A stretch of DNA of 64,000 nt. Source: Metaphire vulgaris (Eukaryota > Annelida > Clitellata > Crassiclitellata > Megascolecidae). Shown in pieces: positions 24,921 to 34,099 of the stretch. Made by a program: the position numbers and the translations under genes. Where the stretch lies: assembly GCA_018105865.1 (NCBI GenBank), contig CM030837.1, positions 3,425,475 to 3,489,474 of the forward strand, read 5' to 3'. The stretch's first letter is position 1. Every line of letters starts with the position of its first letter. The notes under the pieces are model-generated. The model worked only from the letters and a program-made list of their open reading frames with translations. It was not told the origin of the DNA and did no database searches.

Positions 24921-25470
24921 GCCTTCATTGTCATCTTCATAGTCAGCAGCTCAGCATCATCGTCGTCGTCGTCCTCATCACCTGCAATCGGTCGGTTGTG
25001 CTGTTACTGGTCAGGTGAGTCCGTTCGCCGTGCTCATCTCGTGACGTCATCGCTCATATCGCACCTGCTGTCGAGGTCAGAGACTCTCTCGTCAGCAGCC
25101 GAGCCTAAGAATTGCAAACGCCAGACGATGATGTCCGATCACAAGACGTCAGCCACAAAAGCAGCAGAACACACGAAACAGGGAAGAAGGGAAGGGTACT
25201 AGAGGAGGAGGAGGAGGAGGAAGAAGAAGAAGAAGAAGAAGAAGATGGGAAGGACGAGGAGGTGGTGGATGGATAGGGGAAGAAAGGCTAATGGGAAACG
25301 AGAAAAGTATAGACTATAGAGGATCCGAGGGAGAAGGAGAGAGCGCCAGAGAGAGACAGAGAGAGAGAGACAGATAGACTGTCAGACAGACAGATGCAGT
25401 CAGTAGGTTTTAAGTGGCCTCGCCAAATTAGAACGCTTTGATACTTGGGAGATACAGTATTCCGACGCGA

Positions 25471-25506
<36 letters not shown>

Positions 25507-27756
25507 ATATAGGGTCTAGACCACGCACTCGGACATGAAGAGGAAATTTATGAAGCGCTGTTCTGTGCCCGACCATCGCCCGGTGAAGGCAACGACAGAC
25601 AGCGCTAATAAGAACATCTGTTGCTTCTGCACCAAGACCAGACACTCATCACTGAGGCGTTCGTTCCGAAAGATTAGGTTCCGCTTTTTTTATAAAAAAA
25701 TAAAAATACCTGCGCGAACCACTCTCGTTACACGCAAGCGCCTCATACCCGTCGATTACACGAGCAGCGAAGAGATCTGCAGTGGCGATAGGAAAGAACT
25801 GGAAAGACAATAAGGACCAATAAGTGATTGCAGTATATCTCCTCGTGCTCCTTATCCACTACAAGTCATGAAATCTCTCTCTTAACAGGGGCGTAGCGAC
25901 GGGGGTATATCGGTTATAGATATATATGCCCCCCCAAATCAGTCTATCTTAAAGTTTTTTATGTGATTTGCATGTGGTTATATACAGTATGGTTTATATG
26001 GTTTATGCGGTTTATAGTTAAGATTTATACCCACCCAAAATATGTATACCCTACCAAATCAAATTCCTGGCTACGCCCCTGTCTCTTAAGGGTTCAAACT
26101 GATGCTTCCATCTTTTGTTTTTGTGTTGTTTTTTTGTAACAACTATAACACCTCAAGCGACTTTCTTAACCCACGATAGCTTTGTTTATTATACGGCCTG
26201 TAAACGATGACACTTACATATGCGTAAAGTGTGTAATGATTGCTGAGGTGCCGTAATCAGTATAGGCCTACGAGAGAATGTGAGGATGTAAACCATGCAT
26301 AAATCATTATGTTCGAATCGAACCTCCCAAATGGCGTAGCCAGGGTTCCGGAATAGGGGGCGCATCAACATTGGGGGTTAACCCCTTGGCGGCCGAAAAC
26401 AATATTTTTTATGAGTTTCCATGCATTTTTTATTTTTTGACGCGTCTTAGAGGTCACTACCCCTTGGCTATAAACGGTAAAGGTCTAATTAGTAAGAGGC
26501 GAAGACCTTTGATGTTGCTTGTCAGCTAAAAAGTAGAGGTGATACCGTTTTTTTGCTCGTCAGGATTTTTCCAAAGCTGGTCACGGTCAACAACAAAAAC
26601 CAACCCCCCTACGAAAATCCTGGCTACGCAGTGGCGGCTCTAGGATTTGGCAAGTGGGGGCCGTTGGGGGGGCAACTTCTAATCATGGGGGCCAACCATG
26701 TGTTGTTTAATATATTTAGCATTAAGTATAGGGTCCCAACTGGGGGGGCCACTGGGGGGGCCAGGCAATCAATAGGGGGCACGGGCCCCTGCCCCCCCGG
26801 TGGAGCCGCCACTGTGGCTACGCCAGCGATTTCGGTCTTCCGGTCGACTGTCTCGCATTGAAACTCTTTCTGCCTCGATCTGTTGTCGTACGTAGATAAA
26901 AAAATATAATTATGATATAAATTATGTGGTATTTTACTATTTTGCTATTTTTCCAGCGCGACGATGGCTTTACCGAAGATCCGGACGCTCTGGAAAGCCT
27001 TTCGTTCGAATTCGATCAAGAGCATTACACGTCCTCCCAGTTGGTAAGTAAGTCCCCGTTCATCATTTCCAGACGACAACTGGACCGTAAAATAAATCAC
27101 CGTGCTTTGAAAATACAGAAGCACTTGAGTGAGATTCTTTTGACCCGTTGCGCCCGTTTAGCACATTTCTATTTTCTCTATTCTGTCTCTCAATTTTTTT
27201 TAGTGAACATTTTATCGGTAGAAGCAGTTTCCAGGCATTCGGAACCGTCTCAGTACAAGCTTTAAGCCAGATGGCACTACAGCTAATATTTCAGTGGTCT
27301 TCACACAGGCTTACTTAGCCTCCTAAACCACTTAAAATCAGGATGCAAGATGGAAGACAATAGACCGGTGAAGAAGATCATCATGCTAGGAACAATGGGT
27401 GGAGAAAAATAGAAGAGGCAGACCAAGCGGAGAGTGAGTGGTTGGATATCGTGGATTGAGGGAACGCGTAGATGCACACACTAACGAGAGCTACACAGGA
27501 CCGAGAACGATGGAGGCAAATTGTGCACTGAATCAGGCTGTCGACACCTACGGGCAGTGTTTATTCTAGGCCTTCTCTGGGGAGGGGAATTCCCCCCAAG
27601 TTTTAAAATTCCCCCAAAATTTTTATGTTGGTTGGGGGATGAAAATTTCCCCCCAAAAGTGTGGAGACTCAGACCTTGTCCCCTAAACATTTCAAAATCC
27701 CCCCAATGTCAAGGTGGCTAGAATAAACACTGCCTACGGGAACAGCATCCATGGAA

Positions 27757-27818
<62 letters not shown>

Positions 27819-30632
27819 CGATGATTTTGCAGCTCAGCTATAATGGAAGTTCTACGAATCCACGGTAAATCTTTTTTAGGTGTTTTTGTAGAGACCCTAT
27901 GGCTATGGGTTGCGACGCGGTAGTTTAGAAGTCGACCCTATTAGGCCTAAGCATCCGGATACACGCTTTAAGACTGCAATCACCGCGCAGTAGGCCTATA
28001 TGACTGTACAAGCTAGCCTATCATCCTATACGAATGACGAACTTTTCCAGGAGTGCATTGACGAAGAAGACGTCGCCACGGACGATACAGGAACAACGGA
28101 GAACGATTCACAGAGACAAGACAGCGGCTTCAGCAAGACGGACGAGAGTACGCGCAACGACGACGAAGAGTCATCAGAACAAGTCAGTATAATGTCAATA
28201 TACTGTCTTTATTAGATCTTCCAATTCATTGAGTATTTTCAGATCCAGACTTAAACACATCTCTTCCAACTAGCATTTCCTCCATGGTCTGTCTTGCTGT
28301 TTCCCTCTGACTGATCTCTGGAATGACCTGGTCTTTTGCGGATGGATTTGAAGTACCATTGATTGATACCCTTAGGTATTAGAACTGGTGCTATATAAGT
28401 GCATGATTATTTTTTATACAAATAAATAAATAAATAATAGTTTAAAGTGGTTCAGGAGCAGTGTTTAATCTAGGCCGTTTCCGGGAGGGGATTTCCCTTT
28501 TCCCCCCGGAAATTTCAAATTTTCCCCCGGAAATTTTGGAATACTACATGGACTAACAGCGGCCCCTAGCAGGATTTCCCCCGGCTTTGTCAGTCCCCCC
28601 GGCCTTTTCAGTTTTCCCCCCAGAGTCCAGGAGTCTAGATTAAACGCTGTTCAGGAGGGTCTGCCCTTAGTGAGAACCACTGTTGTACCCATCCAAATCT
28701 AGTAGGCCTAGGCCTATCCCATAGTCTCGTAGAAACTAGTAATGGCTACGAGTGTGAATGAGTTCAAGATAAACCTCAGTACTATAGGATACTAGACTTG
28801 GATGTGTACAACAGTTGTCCTCACACAGGGGCAGACCTTCCTGAACCACTTTAAACCTTAATAATAATTATTACTATTATAAATAAATAAAAATATTTGC
28901 TTCGTGCGTACATGTATGTATACCAATATACAGGATCTCACCACTAGAGCGACCTTCATGAGATCATGCTATTTGGCTGCTTAGATTCTAATCATATCGT
29001 CTTCGTGAGATACAACGTAACTGAGTGTATTAACATTCAATTTAGACTTGATCCTATATGTTTCTTGTATACTGTATCTAGGAAGCAATCGACGACAGTG
29101 TAATCTCGCCCTTGGCGGACGCCGAATGGTCGTTTCACGATCGCCACCAGAAAAGCAGCGACAGTTTCGGTTCGATCGACTGGCACGAAAGCGACCCGGA
29201 CGCCGCCAACCAGGACGAGCTGCCGTCCTTTTTCCAATGCCAGCAGTTCTACGAGATGCTCAAGGAGCGCTGTAACGCCGACCTCGCCGCCGCGTCGTCG
29301 GCGAGGACGACTTTTCGGACGACTTCGAAGACGGGCGGACAACCCGCCTCAACGCGGGACGATTACGCGGTTCTCGAGCGCCCGAGACAGTTCGACGATG
29401 TGGCGATACTCGGCCGCGAAGTTGCCGCCCTTCACTTGGAGGAAGGGCGCGCCCCGCAGGCTCGATCGAATAGGGGTGTCGCGGCCGCCACAAGAAAAGT
29501 CCCTCGTATGGGAACGAGGATTGAATTTGGTCGCCAGGCGAATCTCTCGTGCATCAAAGAGAAAGTGGATTTTATGGAACAGTATTGCCTGAATCAGTTG
29601 CCGCACGATTTTGAGTCTGGCGACGGTCAAGCGCTTTTTGTTAGCCACAGAAATGCGGTGGATCAGCCTACAGGGGAGTGCCATGTTTTCGACCGTCCGC
29701 AGAATTTCGTTAAGTTTTCGCCTGTTGGTCCAGACAACGTTGTTCTTGAACAGCATAGTCCGAAGCCCACGTTTCCTGGTCCGCTCCCCGATCCTGAAGC
29801 CTTACCGAGCTGCAAACCAAGTGGGCACGGCTCCAATTCGGACACTTCTGTAAACAAGACCCAAAGCCAGATGTGCCAGACAGACGACGAGGGCGGCGAA
29901 TATGAACACCTCGTTCCGTTGGATTACAGATTTATAAACATGGCTGCGCAATGCAGCTGTCAATATTGCATGCTACCACAAGCACACCGGCAAATGTTAC
30001 TGGAAAATTCAGTCCAGACGGGACCTCATACTACCACCGGTCCGATCTGCACGAAGGCCGGTGGAAAGTCACCAGGAAGGAACTCCACCTGCAGTGACGT
30101 CACTAGTCGACATCTTTCAACAAATGGTGAAGACGTGGCTAACAGCGGTCATAATAACGCCTCTGTGGAGATGGAATGGGTGGTTAAACGGCGGTCGGAC
30201 GGCTCGAGGTACATAACACGAAGACCCGTAAAGAGCCACATCCCGAAAGAACGTGTCCATCGGATGGAGAAGGACAGATCCTGGCCGACTAGCACGACGG
30301 ACGACGATGCTTCCAGCGTCGACAAGACGGGAAGGTACCGGGCAAAGGAGGACCGGCGACGACACATGGAAAAGAACAGAAGTCGGCGTCGAGAAAGGGA
30401 AGCCGCCGCGGCTCGGCAAAGAACCGCCAATGGCGACGACCAGTGCACAGTAGTGGAAGAACAGCAGCAACAGCCCAACATTATGCAGCTGAGTCAGAAG
30501 AAAATGGTAAGGTGCAAGGGCAAGAAAGTCTTGGACGACTTCACGACGCTGCAAGAACTTCTAGCGCACGGCAGTCGAGATCCTCGTCAAGCACGTTCCG
30601 TCAATCATCTGCTCTCCGTGACAACGGTTTAG
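17192..30632 (+). CDS. PDZRN3: PDZRN3/PDZRN4-type scaffold/E3 ligase, 3' part (8 exons)
   Basis: Exons: 17192-17396, 19016-19133, 20563-20688, 23982-24044, 24749-24853, 26957-27043, 28051-28182, 29082-30632. All junctions are GT-AG and the phases join without a stop. Vertebrate PDZRN3/4 carry RING, TRAF-type zinc finger, two PDZ domains and a long tail; they act as membrane-associated ubiquitin ligase scaffolds at synapses and in Wnt and muscle signalling. Seen here are the TQTDVNF linker, the second PDZ, the QDSGFSKTDESTRND acidic block, the basic EWVVKRRSDGSRYITRRPVK stretch and the terminal LLSVTTV. These match PDZRN3 blocks in order. RING, zinc finger and PDZ1 are not found, so the gene is 5'-truncated by the window or by my reading. 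PDZRN3 versus PDZRN4 is not resolved and may be a pre-duplication orthologue. Introns hold MITEs and microsatellites. Confidence 0.88.
17425..18030. mobile_element. Decayed hAT-type element (left end and remnant)
   Basis: CACTGGTTCCCAAACGGTGG with CCCCTAGAGGTAC is typical of hAT left termini. Further right the DNA is degenerate and contains short remnant frames. Right boundary unknown. It starts 29 bp after a PDZRN exon. Confidence 0.4.
18345..18470. mobile_element. Fragment of the 22919-type MITE
   Basis: CCCCTCCCCAAACATATATAC, ACGGTTTTGCGCGAATCTCA and GACCGGTTCCAGTCC parallel 23075-23160. No ends were retained. Confidence 0.4.
19016..19133 (+). CDS. PDZRN3: PDZRN linker exon before PDZ2
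   Basis: Acceptor TCTCGTTTTCAG and donor GAG|GTGCAA. Length 118 nt (1+117) converts the preceding phase 2 exactly to phase 0 for the next exon, with no stop. It ends GETGTTIYE and joins EVTLHR, which resembles the ELEEVDLYR stretch just before PDZ2 of vertebrate PDZRN3. Similarity is weak elsewhere, so support is mainly phase and splice sites. Confidence 0.6.
19297..19373. mobile_element. Internal fragment of the 26629-type MITE
   Basis: GGGGGCCAACCATTTGTTG, TAGCATTAAGTATAGGG and CCCAACTGGGG match the interiors of 26629-26814 and 31554-31718. Confidence 0.65.
19521..19702. mobile_element. hAT-like MITE, CAGGGA family
   Basis: CAGGGACTTTTTACACC to TAGAAATATCCCTG, with perfect GAGCCCTC duplications. 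Confidence 0.85.
19943..20007. repeat. (GTCT)n(CT)n compound
   Basis: GTCT units followed by CT. Confidence 0.95.
20229..20291. repeat. (CCT)n(CTT)n tract
   Basis: Pyrimidine tract about 270 bp before a PDZRN exon acceptor. Confidence 0.85.
20563..20688 (+). CDS. PDZRN3: PDZRN PDZ2 exon 1 (carboxylate-binding loop)
   Basis: Acceptor TTTGTAG and donor GAG|GTAAAA; 42 codons in phase 0. It reads EVTLHRSSKDEKFGLTLWYQ and continues to GTKVYIGE. FGLTL is the GLGF-type carboxylate-binding loop. It matches the KLGLTVCYR...IYISE part of vertebrate PDZRN3 PDZ2. Confidence 0.85.
21578..21622. repeat. (ATT)n microsatellite
   Basis: About 15 units. Confidence 0.95.
21955..22034. mobile_element. TTAA-type miniature element (80 bp)
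   Basis: TTAACCCCTTAACCG to CCAGTTAAGGGGTTAA. Inverted ends starting TTAACCC suggest a piggyBac-like MITE (TTAA target). Nearly identical to 32751, 41187 and 54638. Confidence 0.8.
22158..22363. mobile_element. hAT-like element, CAGGGCTATTCAA family
   Basis: CAGGGCTATTCAACTA to GTCGAATAGCCCTG, interior with CGCGGGCC repeats. No flanking duplication was recognised. Confidence 0.6.
22567..22612. mobile_element. Degenerate reverse copy of the TTAA element core
   Basis: CCCCAACTATATCCGTCC followed by ATTTTAACATT is the inverse of the core AATGTAAAATGGACGG. Confidence 0.45.
22919..23187. mobile_element. hAT-like MITE, CAGTGGCGTAGCC family
   Basis: CAGTGGCGTAGCCAGGATT to CGTGGCTACGCCATTG, flanks CTGCCAAC and CTGCCGAC (7 of 8). 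Contains a variant of the GACAAGC-A(n) motif at 22999-23020. Confidence 0.8.
23276..23339. repeat. (ATG)n microsatellite
   Basis: ATG units with GTG at the left. Confidence 0.93.
23425..23580 (+). repeat. T-type dispersed repeat
   Basis: AGTAAGTAAAATCTCGTG, TTTATATAGCGCGC, GCTTATTCTTATGCGCTTC, CAAGGTGGATTGTCGGC. Close to 36640-36780. Confidence 0.65.
23626..23701. repeat. (ATC)n microsatellite
   Basis: About 25 units. Confidence 0.95.
23982..24044 (+). CDS. PDZRN3: PDZRN PDZ2 exon 2 (63-nt small exon)
   Basis: Acceptor CCTGTTTTTAG and donor AAAG|GTGCAA. The 21 codons read IDPDGNAAKDDRARIGDRLI plus K. This is the PDZ segment typically [20 protein letters not shown] in PDZRN3. Phase 0 at both ends. 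Confidence 0.88.
24181..24364. mobile_element. hAT-like MITE, CAGTGTTTATTCTAGG family
   Basis: CAGTGGTTATTCTAGGCC to GGCTAGAATAAACACTG, perfect TACTGATA duplications, inside the PDZRN intron between exons 23982 and 24749. Confidence 0.88.
24749..24853 (+). CDS. PDZRN3: PDZRN PDZ2 exon 3
   Basis: Acceptor CTTATTGCAG and donor CAG|GTGAGT; 35 codons. It begins INGETVKSRDQVLRLMRS, the INGxxV and alpha-2 helix segment that closes a PDZ fold, then FICLLLSR as the last strand. A (CATC)-type microsatellite starts 16 bp after the donor. Confidence 0.9.
24869..24920. repeat. (ATC)n microsatellite after PDZ exon
   Basis: About 17 units starting 16 bp after the donor at 24854. Confidence 0.95.
25203..25245. 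repeat. (GGA)n(GAA)n tract
   Basis: Purine tract. Confidence 0.9.
25472..25506. repeat. (CTG)n microsatellite
   Basis: About 11 units. Confidence 0.93.
25886..26081. mobile_element. hAT-like MITE
   Basis: CAGGGGCGTAGCGACGG to CCTGGCTACGCCCCTG, perfect TCTCTTAA duplications. Confidence 0.88.
26333..26828. mobile_element. hAT-like MITE split by a second MITE
   Basis: Outer element TGGCGTAGCCAGGG to ATCCTGGCTACGCCA, interrupted at 26629-26814. The interior (CCTTGGCGGCC, TTTCCATGCA) is of the 42614 type. Confidence 0.7.
26629..26814. mobile_element. hAT-like MITE nested in another
   Basis: CAGTGGCGGCTCTAGGATTT to GTGGAGCCGCCACTG, flanked by TGGCTACG on both sides. That duplication is itself part of the outer element's terminal repeat. 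Confidence 0.9.
26957..27043 (+). CDS. PDZRN3: PDZRN acidic exon after PDZ2
   Basis: Acceptor CTATTTTTCCAG and donor TTG|GTAAGT; 29 codons. It reads RDDGFTEDPDALESLSFEFD and continues with QEHYTSSQL, comparable to the DEGWMDDDRNDFLDDLH...EEQHHQ stretch of PDZRN3. Confidence 0.85.
27555..27732. mobile_element. hAT-like MITE, CAGTGTTTATTCTAGG family
   Basis: CAGTGTTTATTCTAGGCC to GGCTAGAATAAACACTG, perfect CCTACGGG duplications. Confidence 0.9.
27761..27821. repeat. (ATG)n microsatellite
   Basis: About 20 units. Confidence 0.95.
28051..28182 (+). CDS. PDZRN3: PDZRN exon with TDESTRND block
   Basis: Acceptor AACTTTTCCAG and donor CAA|GTCAGT; 44 codons. The QDSGFSKTDESTRNDDEESS block matches the strongly conserved KDSGVGRTDESTRNDESS block of vertebrate PDZRN3/4 and is the clearest family signature in the locus. 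Confidence 0.92.
28217..28438 (+). mobile_element. Truncated non-LTR retrotransposon 3' end
   Basis: Reads SIFRSRLKTHLFQLA-like C-terminus of a LINE ORF2, then AGAACTGGTGCTATATAAGTG and an (AAAT)n tail. The same sequence occurs inverted at 36966-37140. Confidence 0.6.
28459..28649. mobile_element. hAT-like MITE, CAGTGTTTAATCTAGG variant
   Basis: CAGTGTTTAATCTAGGCCG to TCTAGATTAAACGCTG, perfect TTCAGGAG duplications. Confidence 0.88.
29082..30632 (+). CDS. PDZRN3: PDZRN terminal exon
   Basis: Acceptor ACTGTATCTAG; 516 codons then TAG. It contains an early FYEMLKERC motif (vertebrate RFRELLELKC), a Cys-rich QCSCQYCMLPQ patch, EWVVKRRSDGSRYITRRPVK, STTDDDASS, a Lys/Arg-rich helix and LDDFTTLQELLAHG. 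It ends LLSVTTV, a class I PDZ-binding C-terminus as in vertebrates. GC content and synonymous codon use differ sharply from the AT-rich flanks, as expected for coding DNA. Confidence 0.93.
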   Translation, partial: EAIDDSVISPLADAEWSFHDRHQKSSDSFGSIDWHESDPDAANQDELPSFFQCQQFYEMLKERCNADLAAASSARTTFRTTSKTGGQPASTRDDYAVLERPRQFDDVAILGREVAALHLEEGRAPQARSNRGVAAATRKVPRMGTRIEFGRQANLSCIKEKVDFMEQYCLNQLPHDFESGDGQALFVSHRNAVDQPTGECHVFDRPQNFVKFSPVGPDNVVLEQHSPKPTFPGPLPDPEALPSCKPSGHGSNSDTSVNKTQSQMCQTDDEGGEYEHLVPLDYRFINMAAQCSCQYCMLPQAHRQMLLENSVQTGPHTTTGPICTKAGGKSPGRNSTCSDVTSRHLSTNGEDVANSGHNNASVEMEWVVKRRSDGSRYITRRPVKSHIPKERVHRMEKDRSWPTSTTDDDASSVDKTGRYRAKEDRRRHMEKNRSRRREREAAAARQRTANGDDQCTVVEEQQQQPNIMQLSQKKMVRCKGKKVLDDFTTLQELLAHGSRDPRQARSVNHLLSVTTV

Positions 30633-31790
30633 AAAATGCTCTCGATTTCTGCACTGAAATTTCAAGAACTTTACAATTTCTGCACCGCTTTAACGAACGC
30701 AACGCGCAAACAGATATTTTGAAAGTGAAACCCCAGAAACTATAAAGCCGCGACTGCCTCCCACATAAATTCCTTATGTGAAATTTACGCGAATAATGGT
30801 ATATAAATTAATGGATTCATCAATTGTATTAAGTATTTATAAGTTACTCTGGTCTCTGTAATATTCTTAACTTATTTTAACAATGAAAACTAAGAATCTA
30901 AACCCTTGCGTGATTACCCGATAGTCTTTTATTTTAATCGTTTAACGGTCTCTTGCTGGGGAGTCTAAAATATGTATCTTCACTATCTCAAATTAAACAG
31001 CACTCAATACCAACTAAAGGGCTCATTTAAGTAAAAATCACAATGAAAACAAAAGCCTGCTGTGGTTAATCATAAAACAAGAAGGGTCCTGCAAACATAC
31101 TGCAATAAGCGATCCAAAGTGAAAAGCAACTAGATATATAAATGACATAGTCACAGAGGAATTCTAAAGCATAACATAAACAATAAAATCTGATGACAAA
31201 ATAAAACCAGGTTATAGGCATCTAAATAAGACATAAAATATGTATATAGGTGAGTAAAAAATAAAACACTCCTCTTGGAAACTCCATGAAAGTGCAACTT
31301 GAAACTGATTTTAGAGAACATATTCATGTTTGAGGATCCAATTCAATGCCATAACTTTGTTAAGTCAGCAAATTACTGGAAAATCTTGTGGATAATTAAT
31401 AAGACTAAACACAGTCAGTGCACAAAATCATTTAGGCTGTTAAAAAAATTAAAAATAATTTGAAATCAATGATAAAACGTCTAAATCAATGATCATACTT
31501 TTGATAAAATACAGCTGCATTGACCTGAAAAGGCAATATTCGTTAGCTCCTAGCAGTGGCGGCTCTAGGATTTGGCAAGTGGGGGGGCCGTTGGGGTGGC
31601 AACTTCTAATCATGGGGGGGCCAACCATTTGTTGTTTAATGTATGTAGCATTAAGTATAGGGTCCCAACTGGGGGGCAGGCACTCAATAGGGGGCACGGG
31701 CCCCCCCCGGTGGAGCCGGTTCCTAGACGTTCTTGGATTATATTCTTAATCTTAATCAAAATCAACAGTAAAAAAAGTTTCATTTGGCTT
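30633..31790. other. Convergent 3' interval (PDZRN 3' UTR / SDR downstream)
   Basis: AT-rich DNA between the PDZRN stop and the SDR stop on the opposite strand. It probably contains both 3' UTRs. An AATAAA-type signal (CAATAAAATC near 31180) could end the PDZRN transcript. A MITE lies at 31554-31718. No ORF of interest was seen. Confidence 0.5.
31554..31718. mobile_element. hAT-like MITE, right end worn
   Basis: CAGTGGCGGCTCTAGGATTT to GGTGGAGCCG. Flanks GCTCCTAG and GTTCCTAG. Same family as 26629-26814. It ends 73 bp beyond the SDR stop codon. Confidence 0.78.
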
Positions 31791-32015
31791 TTACCAAGGT
31801 ATAAGAACACCTGCATAGGATAAGAACTTTCCGGAATCTTCGGTCTTCTGCTCCGCCATTACTTTCAACAACCCGGTCACACAGGTTGTCGTGTCTATCA
31901 GGGCGTTCTTTCCGCCCATATCTGTCACTACCCAACCTGGATGAAGAGCCAAGGTCATGATGCCATCTGCCTTTAGGTCAACAGATAGTCCCTTTGTGAT
32001 CATGTTCTGAGCAGC
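31791..32015 (-). CDS. SDR exon 5 (C-terminus)
   Basis: Acceptor TTGAAGTTTAG; 74 codons plus TAA. Reads AAQNMITKGLSVDLKADGIM, then LALHPGWVVTDMGG and ends GVLIPW. PGWVxTDMGG and the GxxLPW-like end are typical of C-factor/sniffer-type SDRs. Confidence 0.93.
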   Translation of the reverse strand, partial: AAQNMITKGLSVDLKADGIMTLALHPGWVVTDMGGKNALIDTTTCVTGLLKVMAEQKTEDSGKFLSYAGVLIPW

Positions 32016-34021
32016 CTAAACTTCAAAACAAAGACTCACAATAATTACGTTAATTAGGAACTTTCATAATAGGGCTCATCCATATAGTACGTATGCAAAA
32101 AGGCATATTTTCAACCTTCCATGTTTGCACAGCATACATAGGCAAAATCTCCTAAAATCTAACCCCCGACCCTCTCAGTGTGTACATAATATATGGATGG
32201 CCCCTAATTAAAAAAATTACAAGCAACTCAATTATTTCTAGACAATTTCTCCAGCTCAGTAAACAAGGCTGAGGCCTACGACAAAAGCGCTTTGACATAA
32301 TTCCATCAGTTAAATCCTATATTAAATAGGTGTGTTTTTAAGTTCCTAAGAAAGGATCAATGTAATAACAAATGGAAAAGACATAGAGCCCATTGAAGAA
32401 AATTTTAAATATCAAATAAACTAGATGCCTCAAAATTCAGCAATATATTCAAGAATTCACATTCTATTGATTATAACAAAAAAGAACTGGTTCTTGCCTT
32501 GCTGGCTCTATATGAATAAGACCCTCCGCTTGTGTTGTCGTCCATAGAACCCATCTTTGATGTGATGTTGATAATTGCTGCCTTTGAGCAGCTAAGACCT
32601 TGAAGGTTACTTGAAGCTGCTGCCTTCTTCAAAGAGAGTGGAAAGCCTACAGATATATTTATATAATAACAAAAGTAAGCAATATTCCAAAGTACAAGCA
32701 GCCACGATCCGTTAACTAACAATCTTAGAATTAGCTTCGGTCTGTATCAATTAACCCCCTTAACCGTGTATTTAACTGTAACTCAATGTAAAATGGACGG
32801 ATATATCCGGGATCCCCAGTTAAGGGGTTAATACACTTAAGAGTGCAAATACTAGGAGTAAACTGCTATGGTAAATTCAGTTTCAGAAACGCCGGGCAAA
32901 CAAGAAACCACGTCAACCAGTTGCAGTCTAAGGCTTGCATTGAACAGTGTGAAGAGTATAAACAATGCAAGAAAAGCAACTTTACCAGAAACCAGGGTGC
33001 GATTTGTGACCTGGAGCAGTGGTGGGGGGGACACGTCGAGCTTGGGGTGATGTAGTTGTTGGGGAAATGTAGCAGTGGGGGGGAGTAACTGTGAAGGATT
33101 TAGCAGTAGAGGGATGTAGTTGGGGGGGTCCTCCTTCCCCCCTACAGATTGCGCCCTGCCAGAAACCAACAGCAGAAATGTCTCTTCACAGAGGAAAAAT
33201 TTAAACATAAGGTTGCCATGCACACTGCACAGTCTCACTTACCCATACCACAGTATGGAACGTATGGTTCTAGTGATCCAAAATAAGCCAAATTCAAGCA
33301 ACTCTGCCTGCTAAATTGAATTAATATGCAAGAGCTTTGATCATCTCTCCTGACTTCTGTACGTGACAAAACGCCACTAAGGCTAAACCGACCTGGGAAA
33401 GACAGAGAGGAGCTAAACCTACCTGGGAAAGACGGAGCGGAGTAACAGCGTTCACTTCGAAATCGTTGAGCATTGTCTCCCGTGAGACGGAAGCAAAGTC
33501 ACCGGGTTTGCCATATATTCCTGCATTGTTAATCAGCACGTTGAGACCATCACCATTCAATGTCTTGTCCACCATTTCAACGAATGTCGGATATGAAGCA
33601 TAGTCCACAGCATCTAGACACCATTCGGACATTATTTACTTAAGAATTATTTCAAATTGAAGAGACTTTGTGACAAAATGGTTTACTATGAATTCTGTCA
33701 TCCATGATGTTACAAAGTAGAATGCTTTAACCCTTTGGGACCATAAGGCTGATATTGGTCATATGGATTGCCGGGGTGAAAGGGAACAAAAATGCCTCCA
33801 ACAAATAAACATTCAAAAAACTTGTTCCCATTATTCTATCAGTTTACCGAAAAAAGCATTTAATTAGCCACAAATCTTAAAACTAAAATTATAAAAATCA
33901 ACAAATTATTAAGCACTTAAGTAGTAATGAAAAAAAAATTATGACTGCTATTATGACATGCCTTCTAGCAATTGCAGATTTTATTTGAAAGAAATTGTTT
34001 GATTGGAAAAAGATAAAAACA

Positions 34022-34099
<78 letters not shown>

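Noticed and set aside
29260..30554. Several minus-strand and out-of-frame ORFs
   Set aside because: Shadows of the GC-rich PDZRN terminal exon.
31489..31823. ORFs on both strands near 31.5-31.8 kb
   Set aside because: They lie in a MITE and the same frames recur in other copies of it.
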